Below are positions 9,511 through 18,080 of a DNA stretch of 64,000 nt, one piece after another (within the stretch, counting starts at the first letter, position 1; every line of letters starts with the position of its first letter). Where the stretch lies: positions 41,913 to 105,912 of the forward strand of contig NZ_SMBX01000010.1 in assembly GCF_004342005.1 (NCBI RefSeq), in the 5' to 3' direction. A program made the translations under genes and the position numbers. Below the pieces are notes generated by a model that worked only from the letters and a program-made list of their open reading frames with translations, searched no databases and was not told the DNA's origin. Source of the stretch: Paracandidimonas soli (GTDB lineage Bacteria; Pseudomonadota; Gammaproteobacteria; Burkholderiales; Burkholderiaceae_B).

Positions 9511-10200
9511 TTGAAATCAGCAACAGTACTGCCATCGCTTCTCAGCCGATGCCTGGGCATGCCATTGGCGTTGCTGGCATGCTGCCTGGCGACCGCCGTA
9601 TTCGCGCTGCAGTTCAATGCTTCCGCCATCCAGCAGCGGGCTCAGGCGTCGTACGGGGCGCGTGGCGTGTCGAATGTGACGGCCTGGCTGGAGATGCTGG
9701 CGCAGTCCCGGGATCTGCCTGAAGAGCAAAAGCTGCGCGTGGTCAACGATTTCTGGAACCGCCATGTCTATGGCTCGGAAGACAGCATCGTCTGGCGCCA
9801 GACTGATTACTGGGCCACGCCGCTCGAGAGCCTGGGCAAGGGCGCGGGCGATTGCGAGGATTTCGTCATCGGCAAGTATTTTTCGCTGGTGCATATGGGA
9901 GTGCCGCCGGAAAAACTGCGCCTGATCTATGTCCGGGCGCGGATCGGCGGCATGGGCAGCGCGGACTCGATTGCGCACATGGTGCTGGGCTATTACCCGA
10001 CGCCGGACGCCGAGCCGCTGGTGCTGGATAATATCTCCGGGACAATCATGCCGGCCGGCAGGCGCAGCGACCTGACGCCAGTGTTCAGTTTCAATGCGCA
10101 GGGCATCTACATGCCGGGCGCAAAACCCGCTTCCGCCGATCGCATCACCCGCTGGACGGGGCTGCTGACGCGTATGCGGGCCGAGGGGTTCGCCCCATGA
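9511..10200 (+). CDS. lapG: LapG-type periplasmic cysteine protease (transglutaminase-like, BTLCP)
   Basis: 229 residues with a signal peptide (hydrophobic stretch to ...AVFA). The bacterial transglutaminase-like cysteine protease triad is visible: Cys115 in GDCEDFV, His156 in AHMVLGYY and Asp173 in VLDNISG, with the typical ATPLESLGKGAGDCEDF context. LapG cleaves the N-terminal anchor of LapA-type adhesins in the periplasm and is held inactive by LapD. The frame starts with TTG at 9511 after CAGGAT; an internal ATG at 9559 lacks a ribosome site, so the TTG is favoured but not certain. lapD follows 30 nt downstream, and the adhesin at the left edge is the likely substrate. Confidence 0.92.
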   Translation: MKSATVLPSLLSRCLGMPLALLACCLATAVFALQFNASAIQQRAQASYGARGVSNVTAWLEMLAQSRDLPEEQKLRVVNDFWNRHVYGSEDSIVWRQTDYWATPLESLGKGAGDCEDFVIGKYFSLVHMGVPPEKLRLIYVRARIGGMGSADSIAHMVLGYYPTPDAEPLVLDNISGTIMPAGRRSDLTPVFSFNAQGIYMPGAKPASADRITRWTGLLTRMRAEGFAP

Positions 10201-10230
10201 TCGATGTGCAAGCTCAGGCCAGGGTGTGAA

Positions 10231-12210
10231 ATGTCTTTGCTAAAACAACTTCTGCTCAGCGTTACGATAGCGATTGCTGCCATTCTGACGGGCGTGCTGG
10301 CATTCAGTATCGATGCCGCGCGAACCTATCTCGACGGACAGCTGCAGTCGGAAAGCGACAATACGGCTTCCGCGCTGGCGCTGCTGCTGTCGCAGCCCGC
10401 CAACCAGGACGACACCACGCGCGAGCTGTTGATGATGGCAGTGTACGACAGCGGCCAGTTCAGCCAGATACGCTTGCGCGGGCCCGACGGCAAGCTGCTG
10501 TTCGAGCGCTCGCGGTCGGTCGAGCCGGCCGATGCCGGCACGGCGCCCGCCTGGTTTTCGCGCTGGCTGCCGCTGGAGCAGCCCCTGGCCGAGCGCCAGG
10601 TGAGCGACGGTTGGCGGCAGGTGGGCGTGGTGTCCGTCTCGGTGGACAACAGCTATGCGCGCGATGCGCTGTGGAAGAGTTCCGTGCGCATGCTGGTCCT
10701 GGTGCTTGCGGCCGGCGCCATATGGGCGCTGTTCGTCATCCTGCTGGTGCGCTGGCTCAAGCGCGCCCTGCGCGAAGAGATCGCGGCCCAAGTGCGGTCG
10801 ATCGGCGACAGCAATGCCCTGATGTCCGGCGCTGGCGCTTCCCCTGGCCCTGCGAAGTCGCGCGTGGCGGAGCTGACGCAGGTCGTGCAGGCGATTGCGG
10901 ATACGCGCGAGCGCGTGCGGGCGACGGCGCAGGAACAGACGGCGCGCATCGAATCGCTGCAGCTGGAGCTGCACCTCGATCCTGTCACGGGCATGGCCAA
11001 CCGCAAGTATTTCGTCAATGAGCTGCGACGGACGCTGCAGTCTTCCGCCGATGCCCAGGAAAGCGGCCAGTCGCACAGCGGCAGGGTGCTGATTTTCCGG
11101 CAGCGCGATCTGGCGGCCATCAATGCTTCCCTGTCGCGGGCGGCGGTGGACGAGTGGCTGCGTTCCGTCTGCGAGCGTATTTCCCAGGTGATCGAGGACG
11201 AGTCTGAGCCCCGGCCTCAGGTGGCGCGCCTGAACGGCTCGGACTTCGTGGTGTTCATGCCGGGCTACAGCGGTCCGCAGGCGACCAGGCTGGCCCAGAG
11301 GATACGGCAGGTGTTGCTGCCCGCCCGTGTGCTGACGAGCAGCGGCCACCTGTGCCGCTGGGCGTTCGCGCTGACCGATTTCACGCCGCAGTGCGATGTC
11401 AGCAGCGTACTGTCGCGCCTGGACCATGGGCTGATGGCGGCGGAAAGCGCGGGCCATGGCGATGTGGAATATGTGGCGCTGGATGCGGACCGCCGCGCGG
11501 GCGCGACGGAGTCCGAATGGCGCACGCTGCTCGACAACGCTCTGCGCCATGGAGACCTGGGGCTGGCCATCGAGCCCGATGGCTATCGCGGCGAGGATGG
11601 CGAAGTGGATGCGCAGCGCTATCAGGCTTCGCTGGTGCTGCACGATTGCGGGCAGGAGATGTCGGGCTACCTGTTCATGCCGGCCGCCGCGCGGCTGGGG
11701 CTGTCGGCCGATTGCGACCTGCGTGCGATCGAACTGGGCCTGGAGTGGCTGGGCCAGAACGAAGACAGCGAGCTGGTGGTGAAGGTGTCGCTGCCGTCGC
11801 TGATACAGCCCCAGTTCCTGCCCGAGATGCAGCGCCATCTGCAGGGCCTGATGGCGCATCCCACCCAGACCCAGCGCCTGCTGCTGGAGATCGATGCGCA
11901 CGGATTGGTCGCCTACGAGGGCGATGTGTGGACGTTCTGCCGGATGGCTGCCGAGGCCGGCGTGCGCGTCGGCCTGCGCCGCCTGGCGCAGCAGCCGGCG
12001 GCCATCATGCGGCTGCATCGCGTGCCGCTCGAGTACGTGAAGCTGGGCGGCGACTTCATCGAGTCCCTGCTGACGAGCCCGGGCTGCCAGCAGATGCTGT
12101 CCGCCATCGCGGCGACGGCAGGCGGGCTCGGCATCCGGGTGTATGCGGACGGAGCACAGGACGAGGAGATCGTTGCGCTGCTGTTGAAGCAGGGAGTGCT
12201 GGTCCGCTGA
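10231..12210 (+). CDS. lapD: LapD-type c-di-GMP receptor (degenerate GGDEF-EAL, inner membrane)
   Basis: 659 residues from ATG 10231. An N-terminal membrane helix, a periplasmic LapD/MoxY-type domain (~27-145), a second helix (~153-173) and a HAMP segment are followed by a GGDEF-like domain (~248-406) with NGSDF in place of GGDEF, and an EAL-like domain (~430-655) starting LAIEP in place of EAL. Loss of both active sites fits a c-di-GMP sensor, not an enzyme. Known LapD sequesters LapG in the periplasm when c-di-GMP is high, which keeps the adhesin on the surface. The order lapG-lapD with a 30-nt gap supports co-transcription, and a terminator follows at 12231. Confidence 0.93.
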   Translation: MSLLKQLLLSVTIAIAAILTGVLAFSIDAARTYLDGQLQSESDNTASALALLLSQPANQDDTTRELLMMAVYDSGQFSQIRLRGPDGKLLFERSRSVEPADAGTAPAWFSRWLPLEQPLAERQVSDGWRQVGVVSVSVDNSYARDALWKSSVRMLVLVLAAGAIWALFVILLVRWLKRALREEIAAQVRSIGDSNALMSGAGASPGPAKSRVAELTQVVQAIADTRERVRATAQEQTARIESLQLELHLDPVTGMANRKYFVNELRRTLQSSADAQESGQSHSGRVLIFRQRDLAAINASLSRAAVDEWLRSVCERISQVIEDESEPRPQVARLNGSDFVVFMPGYSGPQATRLAQRIRQVLLPARVLTSSGHLCRWAFALTDFTPQCDVSSVLSRLDHGLMAAESAGHGDVEYVALDADRRAGATESEWRTLLDNALRHGDLGLAIEPDGYRGEDGEVDAQRYQASLVLHDCGQEMSGYLFMPAAARLGLSADCDLRAIELGLEWLGQNEDSELVVKVSLPSLIQPQFLPEMQRHLQGLMAHPTQTQRLLLEIDAHGLVAYEGDVWTFCRMAAEAGVRVGLRRLAQQPAAIMRLHRVPLEYVKLGGDFIESLLTSPGCQQMLSAIAATAGGLGIRVYADGAQDEEIVALLLKQGVLVR

Positions 12211-12230
12211 CCTCGCATCAAAAACAGGGA

Positions 12231-12260
12231 CGCATGCCGCCGGGCATGCGCTTTGTTTTT
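12231..12260 (+). terminator. Terminator after lapD
   Basis: CGCATGCC, loop GCCG, GGCATGCG (12231-12250) followed by CTTTGTTTTT, 21 nt after the lapD stop codon. Confidence 0.85.
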
Positions 12261-12529
12261 GCGCAACGCTGATGTGCGGTCAGGCGCCGTCATTGCGCGC
12301 AGCATCATCGACAAGTGGAAAAATTCTTCGCTTGGGCGTACTCTAGCCGTTTCCATCCTATGTCAAAGCGCCAGCCTGTTCTCCGGAGCGAGGCCGGCGG
12401 AGCGGTTTCATTGTCGTTCAAGACGCCTGGGCATTGCGACGGAGTTGTTTCGGCTTTCGGGCCGGAACGCTTCATGGCATCGGTCGGCCGCCGCTTGTTC
12501 GCGAAGCGCGAATCCGAAGATTTTATTTT

Positions 12530-12551
12530 GGGGACAGACCCCGTTTTTTTT
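12530..12551 (+). other. GGGGACAGACCCC near-palindrome with T-tract
   Basis: The 361-nt gap between lapD and aspA holds the lapD terminator and, just before aspA, this GGGG-N5-CCCC element followed by a run of eight T. It resembles a short terminator or one of the small GGGGTCTGTCCCC-type repeats dispersed in beta-proteobacterial genomes. Only this copy is seen here, and its role is unknown. Confidence 0.45.
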
Positions 12552-12571
12552 GCCTCAACCCGGAAGACATT

Positions 12572-14029
12572 ATGTCCAACAATAATTTGCCTGAACCCGA
12601 TACGCCAGCAGCCTCCTTGCGGGGCGCGACGCGCCTGGAGCACGATCTGATCGGCAACCTGGAAATTCCCGATGCGGCCTACTATGGCATCCAGACGTAT
12701 CGCGCCATCCAGAATTTCCGTCTGTCGGATATCGTGCTGTCGGATTACCCCGCGCTGGTCAAGGCGCTGGCGGTGGTCAAGCACGCCGCCGCCGACGCCA
12801 ACCATGCCCTGGGCGGGCTGGAGCCCAAGCGGCACGAAGCTATCGTGCATGCTTGTGAGCGCATCGCCGCAGGCGAGTTCATCGACCAGTTTCCCGTGGA
12901 CATGATCCAGGGCGGCGCGGGCACATCGACCAACATGAACATGAACGAGGTCGTCGCCAATGTCGGCTTGGAGTATCTGGGGCATGCCAAGGGCGAATAC
13001 GCCTATCTGCACCCGAACAACGACGTGAACATGTCGCAGTCCACCAACGACGCCTATCCCACGGCGATCCGCCTGGGCCTGCTGATGGATCAGCAGACGC
13101 TGGTCGATAGTCTGGATCGCCTGATCCAGGCTTTGGCGGCCAAGAGCGCCGAGATGGCGGGCGTGGTCAAGATGGGCCGCACGCAATTGCAGGACGCAGT
13201 GCCCATGACACTGGGCCAGGAATTCCAGGCATTCGCCTCCACGCTGAGCGACGATGCCCGATATCTGCGCGAGGATGCGCCCAAGCTGCTGCATGAAGTG
13301 AACCTGGGCGGCACGGCGATCGGCACGGGCATCAATGCGCATCCGGACTACCCCCGCGTGGCGGTAGACCGCCTTGCCGCCATCAGCGGCCATCCCATGC
13401 GCCTCGCGCCGGACTTGATCGCGGCCACGTCCGACATGGGTTCGTTCGTGATGCTGTCGTCGGCGTTCAAACGCCTGGCCGTGCGCCTGTCGAAGATCTG
13501 CAACGACCTGCGCCTGCTGGCCAGCGGCCCGCGCACCGGCATCCAGGAAATCAATCTGCCCGCGCGCCAGCCCGGCAGCTCCATCATGCCCGGCAAGGTG
13601 AACCCCGTAATACCCGAGGCCGTGAATCAGGTCGCCTTCACTGTCATGGGCAACGACCTGGCCATCAACATGGCATCCGAAGCCGGCCAACTGCAGCTGA
13701 ACGTCATGGAGCCGCTGGTTGTGTTCAAGCTGTTCGAGTCGTCGCGCCTGCTGGCCCGCGCCATCGATATGCTGCGCGAGCTGTGCATCGAAGGCATTAC
13801 CGCCAACGAAGCGCACTGCCGCCATCTGGTCGAGCACTCCATCGGCCTGGTGACTGCGCTGAATCCGCTGATCGGATACGAGAATTCCACGCGCATCGCG
13901 GCCCAGGCATTGGCGACGGGGCGCGGCGTGGTCGAGCTGATCCGCGAAGAAAAGCTGCTGGATGACGCTACACTGGAAAAAGTGCTGAGCCCTGAAAGCA
14001 TGTTACGTCCGGGCGTGGCTGCGGCGTAA
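12572..14029 (+). CDS. aspA: Aspartate ammonia-lyase (aspartase)
   Basis: 485 residues of the fumarase/aspartase superfamily. TSTNMNMNEVVAN, the substrate-binding NNDVNMSQSTND and the signature GSSIMPGKVNPVIPEAVNQVAF are present. The PVIPE form of the last motif (fumarase has PTQCE) supports aspartase: L-aspartate to fumarate and ammonia in the cytoplasm. ATG 12572 is chosen because GGAAG precedes it by 5 nt and known aspartases start at this point; the frame remains open further upstream without homology. A type I asparaginase follows at 14280, so the pair can carry asparagine to fumarate. Confidence 0.95.
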   Translation: MSNNNLPEPDTPAASLRGATRLEHDLIGNLEIPDAAYYGIQTYRAIQNFRLSDIVLSDYPALVKALAVVKHAAADANHALGGLEPKRHEAIVHACERIAAGEFIDQFPVDMIQGGAGTSTNMNMNEVVANVGLEYLGHAKGEYAYLHPNNDVNMSQSTNDAYPTAIRLGLLMDQQTLVDSLDRLIQALAAKSAEMAGVVKMGRTQLQDAVPMTLGQEFQAFASTLSDDARYLREDAPKLLHEVNLGGTAIGTGINAHPDYPRVAVDRLAAISGHPMRLAPDLIAATSDMGSFVMLSSAFKRLAVRLSKICNDLRLLASGPRTGIQEINLPARQPGSSIMPGKVNPVIPEAVNQVAFTVMGNDLAINMASEAGQLQLNVMEPLVVFKLFESSRLLARAIDMLRELCIEGITANEAHCRHLVEHSIGLVTALNPLIGYENSTRIAAQALATGRGVVELIREEKLLDDATLEKVLSPESMLRPGVAAA

Positions 14030-14079
14030 GGTTCTGCAGGCCGTCCCCTTCGCCGCCGGTCGCGGCGAAACGAACTTCA

Positions 14080-14116
14080 GGCCCTTTGCCTTGTCTGGCG
14101 AAGGGCCTTGTTGTTC
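14080..14116 (+). terminator. Terminator after aspA
   Basis: GGCCCTTTGCC, loop TTGTCT, GGCGAAGGGCC, then TTGTTGTT. A second hairpin (TTCGCCGC...GCGGCGAA, 14049-14069) lies just before it. Nothing else was seen in the 250-nt gap to the asparaginase gene. Confidence 0.8.
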
Positions 14117-14279
14117 ACGTTGTTTGTCGTCGCGTGGTGGAGCGCACGTCTGCACAGCGTGGGGCCTTTCCAGACCGATCCGGGCTGATATGATTGCAGG
14201 CAGTCCGGATAGCCCGGGACTCGCGCAGCGGGCGAATGCCGCTTCACACTCCTTTTGACTCCCGTCCTGCCTGGCAACA

Positions 14280-15269
14280 ATGAAAAAACGGATTCTCGTC
14301 GTCTATACCGGCGGCACCATCGGCATGGTGATGACCGATGCGGGTTATGCGCCCGATAGCGGCTTCGAACGCAAGATGCGCGAGGCGCAGAATGACTGGC
14401 CCGAGGTCGGCGCCGCGCTCGACTGGTCCTGGCTGGCCGTCGAGCCGCCCATCGACAGCGCCGACATGACGCAGCGGCACTGGCTGGAGATGAGGGATCG
14501 TATTGTTGCCGCTTTGGCGCAGGAAGCGCATGACGGCGTGGTCGTGCTGCATGGGACGGATACGCTGGCCTACACGGCGTCGGCGCTTGCGTTCCTGCTG
14601 CGCGGCCTGCCCGCGCCCGTGGTGCTGACGGGCGCCATGCGGCCGGCGGGGCAGCCGGATACGGATGCCTGGGGCAATCTGTTCGGTTCCATGCTGGCGT
14701 ATCGCGAAGCCTTGTCGCCGGGCGTGCATGTGTATTTCCATGGCCGCCTGCTGCCCGGCGCCAGGGTGACCAAGCTGCATAGCGACCTGGATGACGCCTT
14801 CCATGTCCTGCGGCCTGAAAGCCTGCCCTTGCAGCCTCTGCGGCAGCAGATCCCCTTCGATTATCGAACCAGGGTGCAAGAGGTGAAGCTGGCAGTGGCG
14901 CCCTTGTATCCCGGCTTGCGGGCGGAGGTGCTGCGGGCGCTGCTGTCCGGTGGCGTGCAGGGGGCCGTGCTGGAATGTTATGGCACGGGTACGGGGCCGG
15001 CAGGCGATGCCACCCTGATGGATGTCCTGCGCCAGGCGGTGGCGCGCGGTGTCGTGATCGTCGGTATCAGCCAGTGCCCGGCCGGGCGCATGGCGCCGGG
15101 GCAGTATGCCGCGGGCAGCCTGCTGCGGCAGGCCGGCGTCCTGCCTTCGGGAGGCATGACGCGCGAAGCCGCGCTGGGCAAGCTGTTTTGCCTGCTGGGC
15201 GCGGGCGTGTCCGCCGCCGATATGGCGTTCTGGTGGGAGTGCAATCTGTGCGGGGAGCATGGGCAGTAA
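14280..15269 (+). CDS. Type I L-asparaginase
   Basis: 329 residues. The two asparaginase active-site signatures are clear: VVYTGGTIGM near the N-terminus (catalytic Thr) and VVVLHGTDTLAYTASALAF (second Thr-Asp). The conserved TKLHSDLDDAF region follows, and there is no signal peptide, so it is a cytoplasmic enzyme hydrolysing asparagine to aspartate and ammonia. It lies after aspA behind a terminator, so it probably has its own promoter, yet the two reactions are consecutive. The ribosome site before ATG 14280 is weak. Confidence 0.92.
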   Translation: MKKRILVVYTGGTIGMVMTDAGYAPDSGFERKMREAQNDWPEVGAALDWSWLAVEPPIDSADMTQRHWLEMRDRIVAALAQEAHDGVVVLHGTDTLAYTASALAFLLRGLPAPVVLTGAMRPAGQPDTDAWGNLFGSMLAYREALSPGVHVYFHGRLLPGARVTKLHSDLDDAFHVLRPESLPLQPLRQQIPFDYRTRVQEVKLAVAPLYPGLRAEVLRALLSGGVQGAVLECYGTGTGPAGDATLMDVLRQAVARGVVIVGISQCPAGRMAPGQYAAGSLLRQAGVLPSGGMTREAALGKLFCLLGAGVSAADMAFWWECNLCGEHGQ

Positions 15270-15380
15270 GATTTCTTTACCTGAATTGACACGGCACTTG
15301 TTGGCAAGCCGGGGACAAACTGCTGTAATTCCGGCAGGTTCGGCCCCGCCGCAATTTCTCATTCATAGAAGACCAGCGCC

Positions 15381-16001
15381 ATGAAACGACGTTTCCTGCA
15401 ATTATTCGCCCCTTTGCTCGCCCTGTTCCTGACAGGCTGCGGGTACAACGAAATCCAGCAGCTCGACGAGCAAGTGAAGGCCACCTGGTCCCAGGTGCTG
15501 AACCAGTACGAGCGTCGCGCCGAGCTGGTGCCCAAGCTGGTGAACTCGGTCAATGCGTACATGGTGAACGAGCGCACGGTCCTGACGGAAGTGACCGAGG
15601 CGCGCGCCAAGGTTGGCAGCATCCAGATCAGCGTCGATGACCTGGACAATCCCGAGCTGATGCAGCGCTTCGAGCAGGCGCAGAGCCAGCTGTCGTCGGC
15701 GTTGTCGCGTCTGCTGGCGGTTTCGGAGAATTATCCGCAACTGAAGGCGGACGGCCTGTTCCGCGACCTGATGACGCAGCTCGAAGGCACGGAAAACCGC
15801 ATTGCCACCGAACGCGGCCGCTATGTGGAAGCCATCCGGGCGTACAACGTGTTCATCCGCCAGTTCCCGACGCTGATCACCGCCAAGATCTTCGGCTACA
15901 GCGTCAAGGAAAACTACGGCGTGTCGCGCCAGGAAGAAATCATGCGCGATCCTGAAGTGCGCTTCGATGTGCCTTCGTCCGCCGCGCAGCCGGCGGGTTG
16001 A
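15381..16001 (+). CDS. LemA family lipoprotein
   Basis: 206 residues. A lipoprotein signal with lipobox LTGC (LLALFLTGCGYN) leads into the LemA domain (QLDEQVKATWSQVLNQYERRAELVPKLVN, VTEARAKV). It is an all-helical, probably membrane-anchored protein facing the periplasm. The family function is not established. It is followed after 6 nt by a TPM-domain gene, a common LemA partner in proteobacteria. Confidence 0.93.
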   Translation: MKRRFLQLFAPLLALFLTGCGYNEIQQLDEQVKATWSQVLNQYERRAELVPKLVNSVNAYMVNERTVLTEVTEARAKVGSIQISVDDLDNPELMQRFEQAQSQLSSALSRLLAVSENYPQLKADGLFRDLMTQLEGTENRIATERGRYVEAIRAYNVFIRQFPTLITAKIFGYSVKENYGVSRQEEIMRDPEVRFDVPSSAAQPAG

Positions 16002-16007
16002 GGCGGC

Positions 16008-16961
16008 ATGGACAGGCGCTTGCATACAGGGCCGGCAATCGGCAGCGGCGGCTTGCGGGGATGGAGCCGGTGGCTGCTGCCGCTGATGCTGCTGTGCCTG
16101 GCGTTGCTCGGAACGGCCGTGCGAGCGCAGCAGGTGGATGTCCCGAAGCTGACGCAGCGCGTCACCGACCAGACCGGCACGCTGGATGCGGCTACCCAGG
16201 CGCAATTGACGCAGCAGCTGGAAGCGCTGGAGCAACGCAAGGGCGCGCAAATCGCGGTGCTGATGGTGTCCAGCACGGGCGAGGACACCATTGAGAGCTA
16301 TGCACGGCGCGTATTCGATCAATGGCGCCTGGGGCGCAAGCAGGTCGATGACGGCATCCTGCTGCTGGTGGCCAAGGACGATCGCCGCTTGCGCATCGAG
16401 GTCGGTTATGGCCTGGAAGGCGCAGTGCCCGATCTTCTGGCGGGCCGCATCATCCGCGAGCAGATCACGCCGCAGTTCCGGCAGGGCGATTTTTCGGCCG
16501 GTGTGGTGGCTGGCGTGCAAAGCCTGATCAAGCTGGTCGATGGCGAAGAGCTGCCCGCGCCTGCACCTGCTCCGGCGGCGGGCGGCAGCGCCGATTACAG
16601 CGACGATACGCCTTACATCATGTTCCCCGCAGTAGCGCTCATGACGTATGTCATGCCTGCCGGCATGGCCATGCTGGTGGGCGGCGTGTTTACCTATCTT
16701 TTGACAGGCAGCGTGCTGCTCGGCATCCTGGGCGCGCTGGGAGGTCTTCTGCTCAGTCTCCTGGGCCGCGGATTCCGCCGCAAGAATGCGGAGCAGCTTG
16801 CCAGGGCGTCGCGCCGGGGAGGCGCCGTTGGCGGCTTCGGCGGCGGGTTCTCGGGCGGCAGGGGCAGCGGCGGCGGCTTTGGCGGAGGCTTCGGAGGGGG
16901 AGGCGGCTTCGGTGGTGGCGGCGGTAGCAGCGGAGGCGGCGGCGCCTCGGGCAGCTGGTAA
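16008..16961 (+). CDS. TPM domain membrane protein (YgcG-like) with Gly-rich tail
   Basis: 317 residues. A signal/anchor helix (~20-42) leads to a TPM (TLP18.3/Psb32/MOLO-1) domain (~45-170: VTDQTGTLDAATQAQL, QIAVLMVSSTGEDTIESYARRVFDQWRLG, VGYGLEGAVPD). A hydrophobic segment follows (~205-250), and the C-terminus is built almost entirely of Gly, Ser and Phe. The layout matches YgcG-type proteins found next to LemA. A role in cell-envelope homeostasis is assumed for the family but not proven. Confidence 0.9.
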   Translation: MDRRLHTGPAIGSGGLRGWSRWLLPLMLLCLALLGTAVRAQQVDVPKLTQRVTDQTGTLDAATQAQLTQQLEALEQRKGAQIAVLMVSSTGEDTIESYARRVFDQWRLGRKQVDDGILLLVAKDDRRLRIEVGYGLEGAVPDLLAGRIIREQITPQFRQGDFSAGVVAGVQSLIKLVDGEELPAPAPAPAAGGSADYSDDTPYIMFPAVALMTYVMPAGMAMLVGGVFTYLLTGSVLLGILGALGGLLLSLLGRGFRRKNAEQLARASRRGGAVGGFGGGFSGGRGSGGGFGGGFGGGGGFGGGGGSSGGGGASGSW

Positions 16962-17041
16962 GATCGCCTTCGGTCCCGCGAGAAGCGCGGGCCGGAATAC
17001 ATGGATGAGCTTGCGCCAGGGCGCGCAGCGATTGTTCAGGA

Positions 17042-17554
17042 GTGAATGTGGGGCGTAATCGCAGTATCTGGAAGGAATATACCGGCTGGGCCACCCTGGA
17101 AGGGCAATGGCTCAGGCGCAGGCATTTCACGCAAGAATGCCTGCAGCATATTGCGGGCCGCATCCAGGCGGCGGAGCAGCAGCATACCGGCGAACTGGTC
17201 ATCGCCATCGAGGCGGTGTCGCCCGGGCATGAGCGCAACAGCCATCTGCGCGCGCTGGAGGTCTTCGGCCGCCTGCGCGTATGGGATACGCCTTGGAATA
17301 CGGGCGTCCTGCTCTATCTGGCGCTCGACAGCCATAGTATAGAAATCATTGCGGATCGCGGCATCGCGGCTCCCAACCAGGCGTGGACGGATGTCTGCGA
17401 ACGCCTGCAGACGCGCTTGCGGGCAGGCGACTATGTCGATGGCGTGCTGTCGGCGATCGACGCGATCGAAACCCTGCTGGGCATGTATAGTCCGCCGGTG
17501 CCGCAAGGCGAGGCAAACCGCAACGATCTTCCGAACAAGCCGGTGCTGCTCTAG
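17042..17554 (+). CDS. Second TPM domain protein, short and soluble
   Basis: About 170 residues. TPM-domain features are HTGELVIAIEAVSPGHERNSHLRALEVFGRLRVWDTPWNTGVLLYLALDSHSIEIIADRGIA. There is no signal peptide. The third gene of the lemA-TPM-TPM group. GTG 17042 opens the frame, but CAGGAG at 17036-17041 is better spaced for GTG 17048, so the true start may be two codons later. Confidence 0.85.
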   Translation: MNVGRNRSIWKEYTGWATLEGQWLRRRHFTQECLQHIAGRIQAAEQQHTGELVIAIEAVSPGHERNSHLRALEVFGRLRVWDTPWNTGVLLYLALDSHSIEIIADRGIAAPNQAWTDVCERLQTRLRAGDYVDGVLSAIDAIETLLGMYSPPVPQGEANRNDLPNKPVLL

Positions 17555-17669
17555 CGAAGCCGCGCGGCGGGCAAGGTCGCTCCGGGCTTGTAAAGACCTC
17601 CTCCATCCCCATATGATCGGGAACAAGGGCGATAACATTCCTGTTCCGTCGCCCGATCCCGGAGCCCTC

Positions 17670-18050
17670 ATGAGCGTCATCGAACTCACCAAAGACACAT
17701 TCCAGGCCGCCACCAAGGCCGAGCAGCCCCTGATCATCGATTTCTGGGCGCCATGGTGCGGTCCCTGCCGCCAGTTCGGCCCGACCTTCGATGCCGCCTC
17801 CGAGCAGCATCCGGACGTCACCTTCGCCAAGATCAACACCGAAGAACAGCAGGAGCTGGCGGCGGCCCTGCGCATCCGCTCCATCCCGACCCTGATGGTC
17901 TTTCGCGAGAACGTGCTGCTGTTCCAGCAGGCCGGCGCGTTGTCCGCTTCGCAGCTGGAAGATCTCCTGACACAGGTGAAGGCAGTGGACATGGCCCAGG
18001 TCCATGCGGAAATCGCAGCCCAGGAAAAGGGCGGCGCGGCGGCTCACTGA
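17670..18050 (+). CDS. Thioredoxin family protein
   Basis: 126 residues with the redox motif WAPWCGPC at ~30-37 and the cis-proline SIPTLMVF at ~76, i.e. a complete thioredoxin fold plus a short C-terminal extension. It reduces disulfides in the cytoplasm. GGAG lies 5 nt before ATG 17670. It is convergent with the GTPase gene that ends at 18081. Confidence 0.93.
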   Translation: MSVIELTKDTFQAATKAEQPLIIDFWAPWCGPCRQFGPTFDAASEQHPDVTFAKINTEEQQELAAALRIRSIPTLMVFRENVLLFQQAGALSASQLEDLLTQVKAVDMAQVHAEIAAQEKGGAAAH

Positions 18051-18080
18051 CGGGCCAGGGCCCAAGCCCGCATTACAGGG

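Noticed and set aside
10240-12018. Long open frame on the minus strand opposite lapD (592 codons)
   Set aside because: It is a by-product of GC-rich codon use in lapD, is Arg/His/Gln-rich and has no recognisable domain.
14244-15362. Long minus-strand frame opposite asparaginase (372 codons)
   Set aside because: The plus strand encodes a clear asparaginase; the antisense frame is low-complexity and shows no motif.
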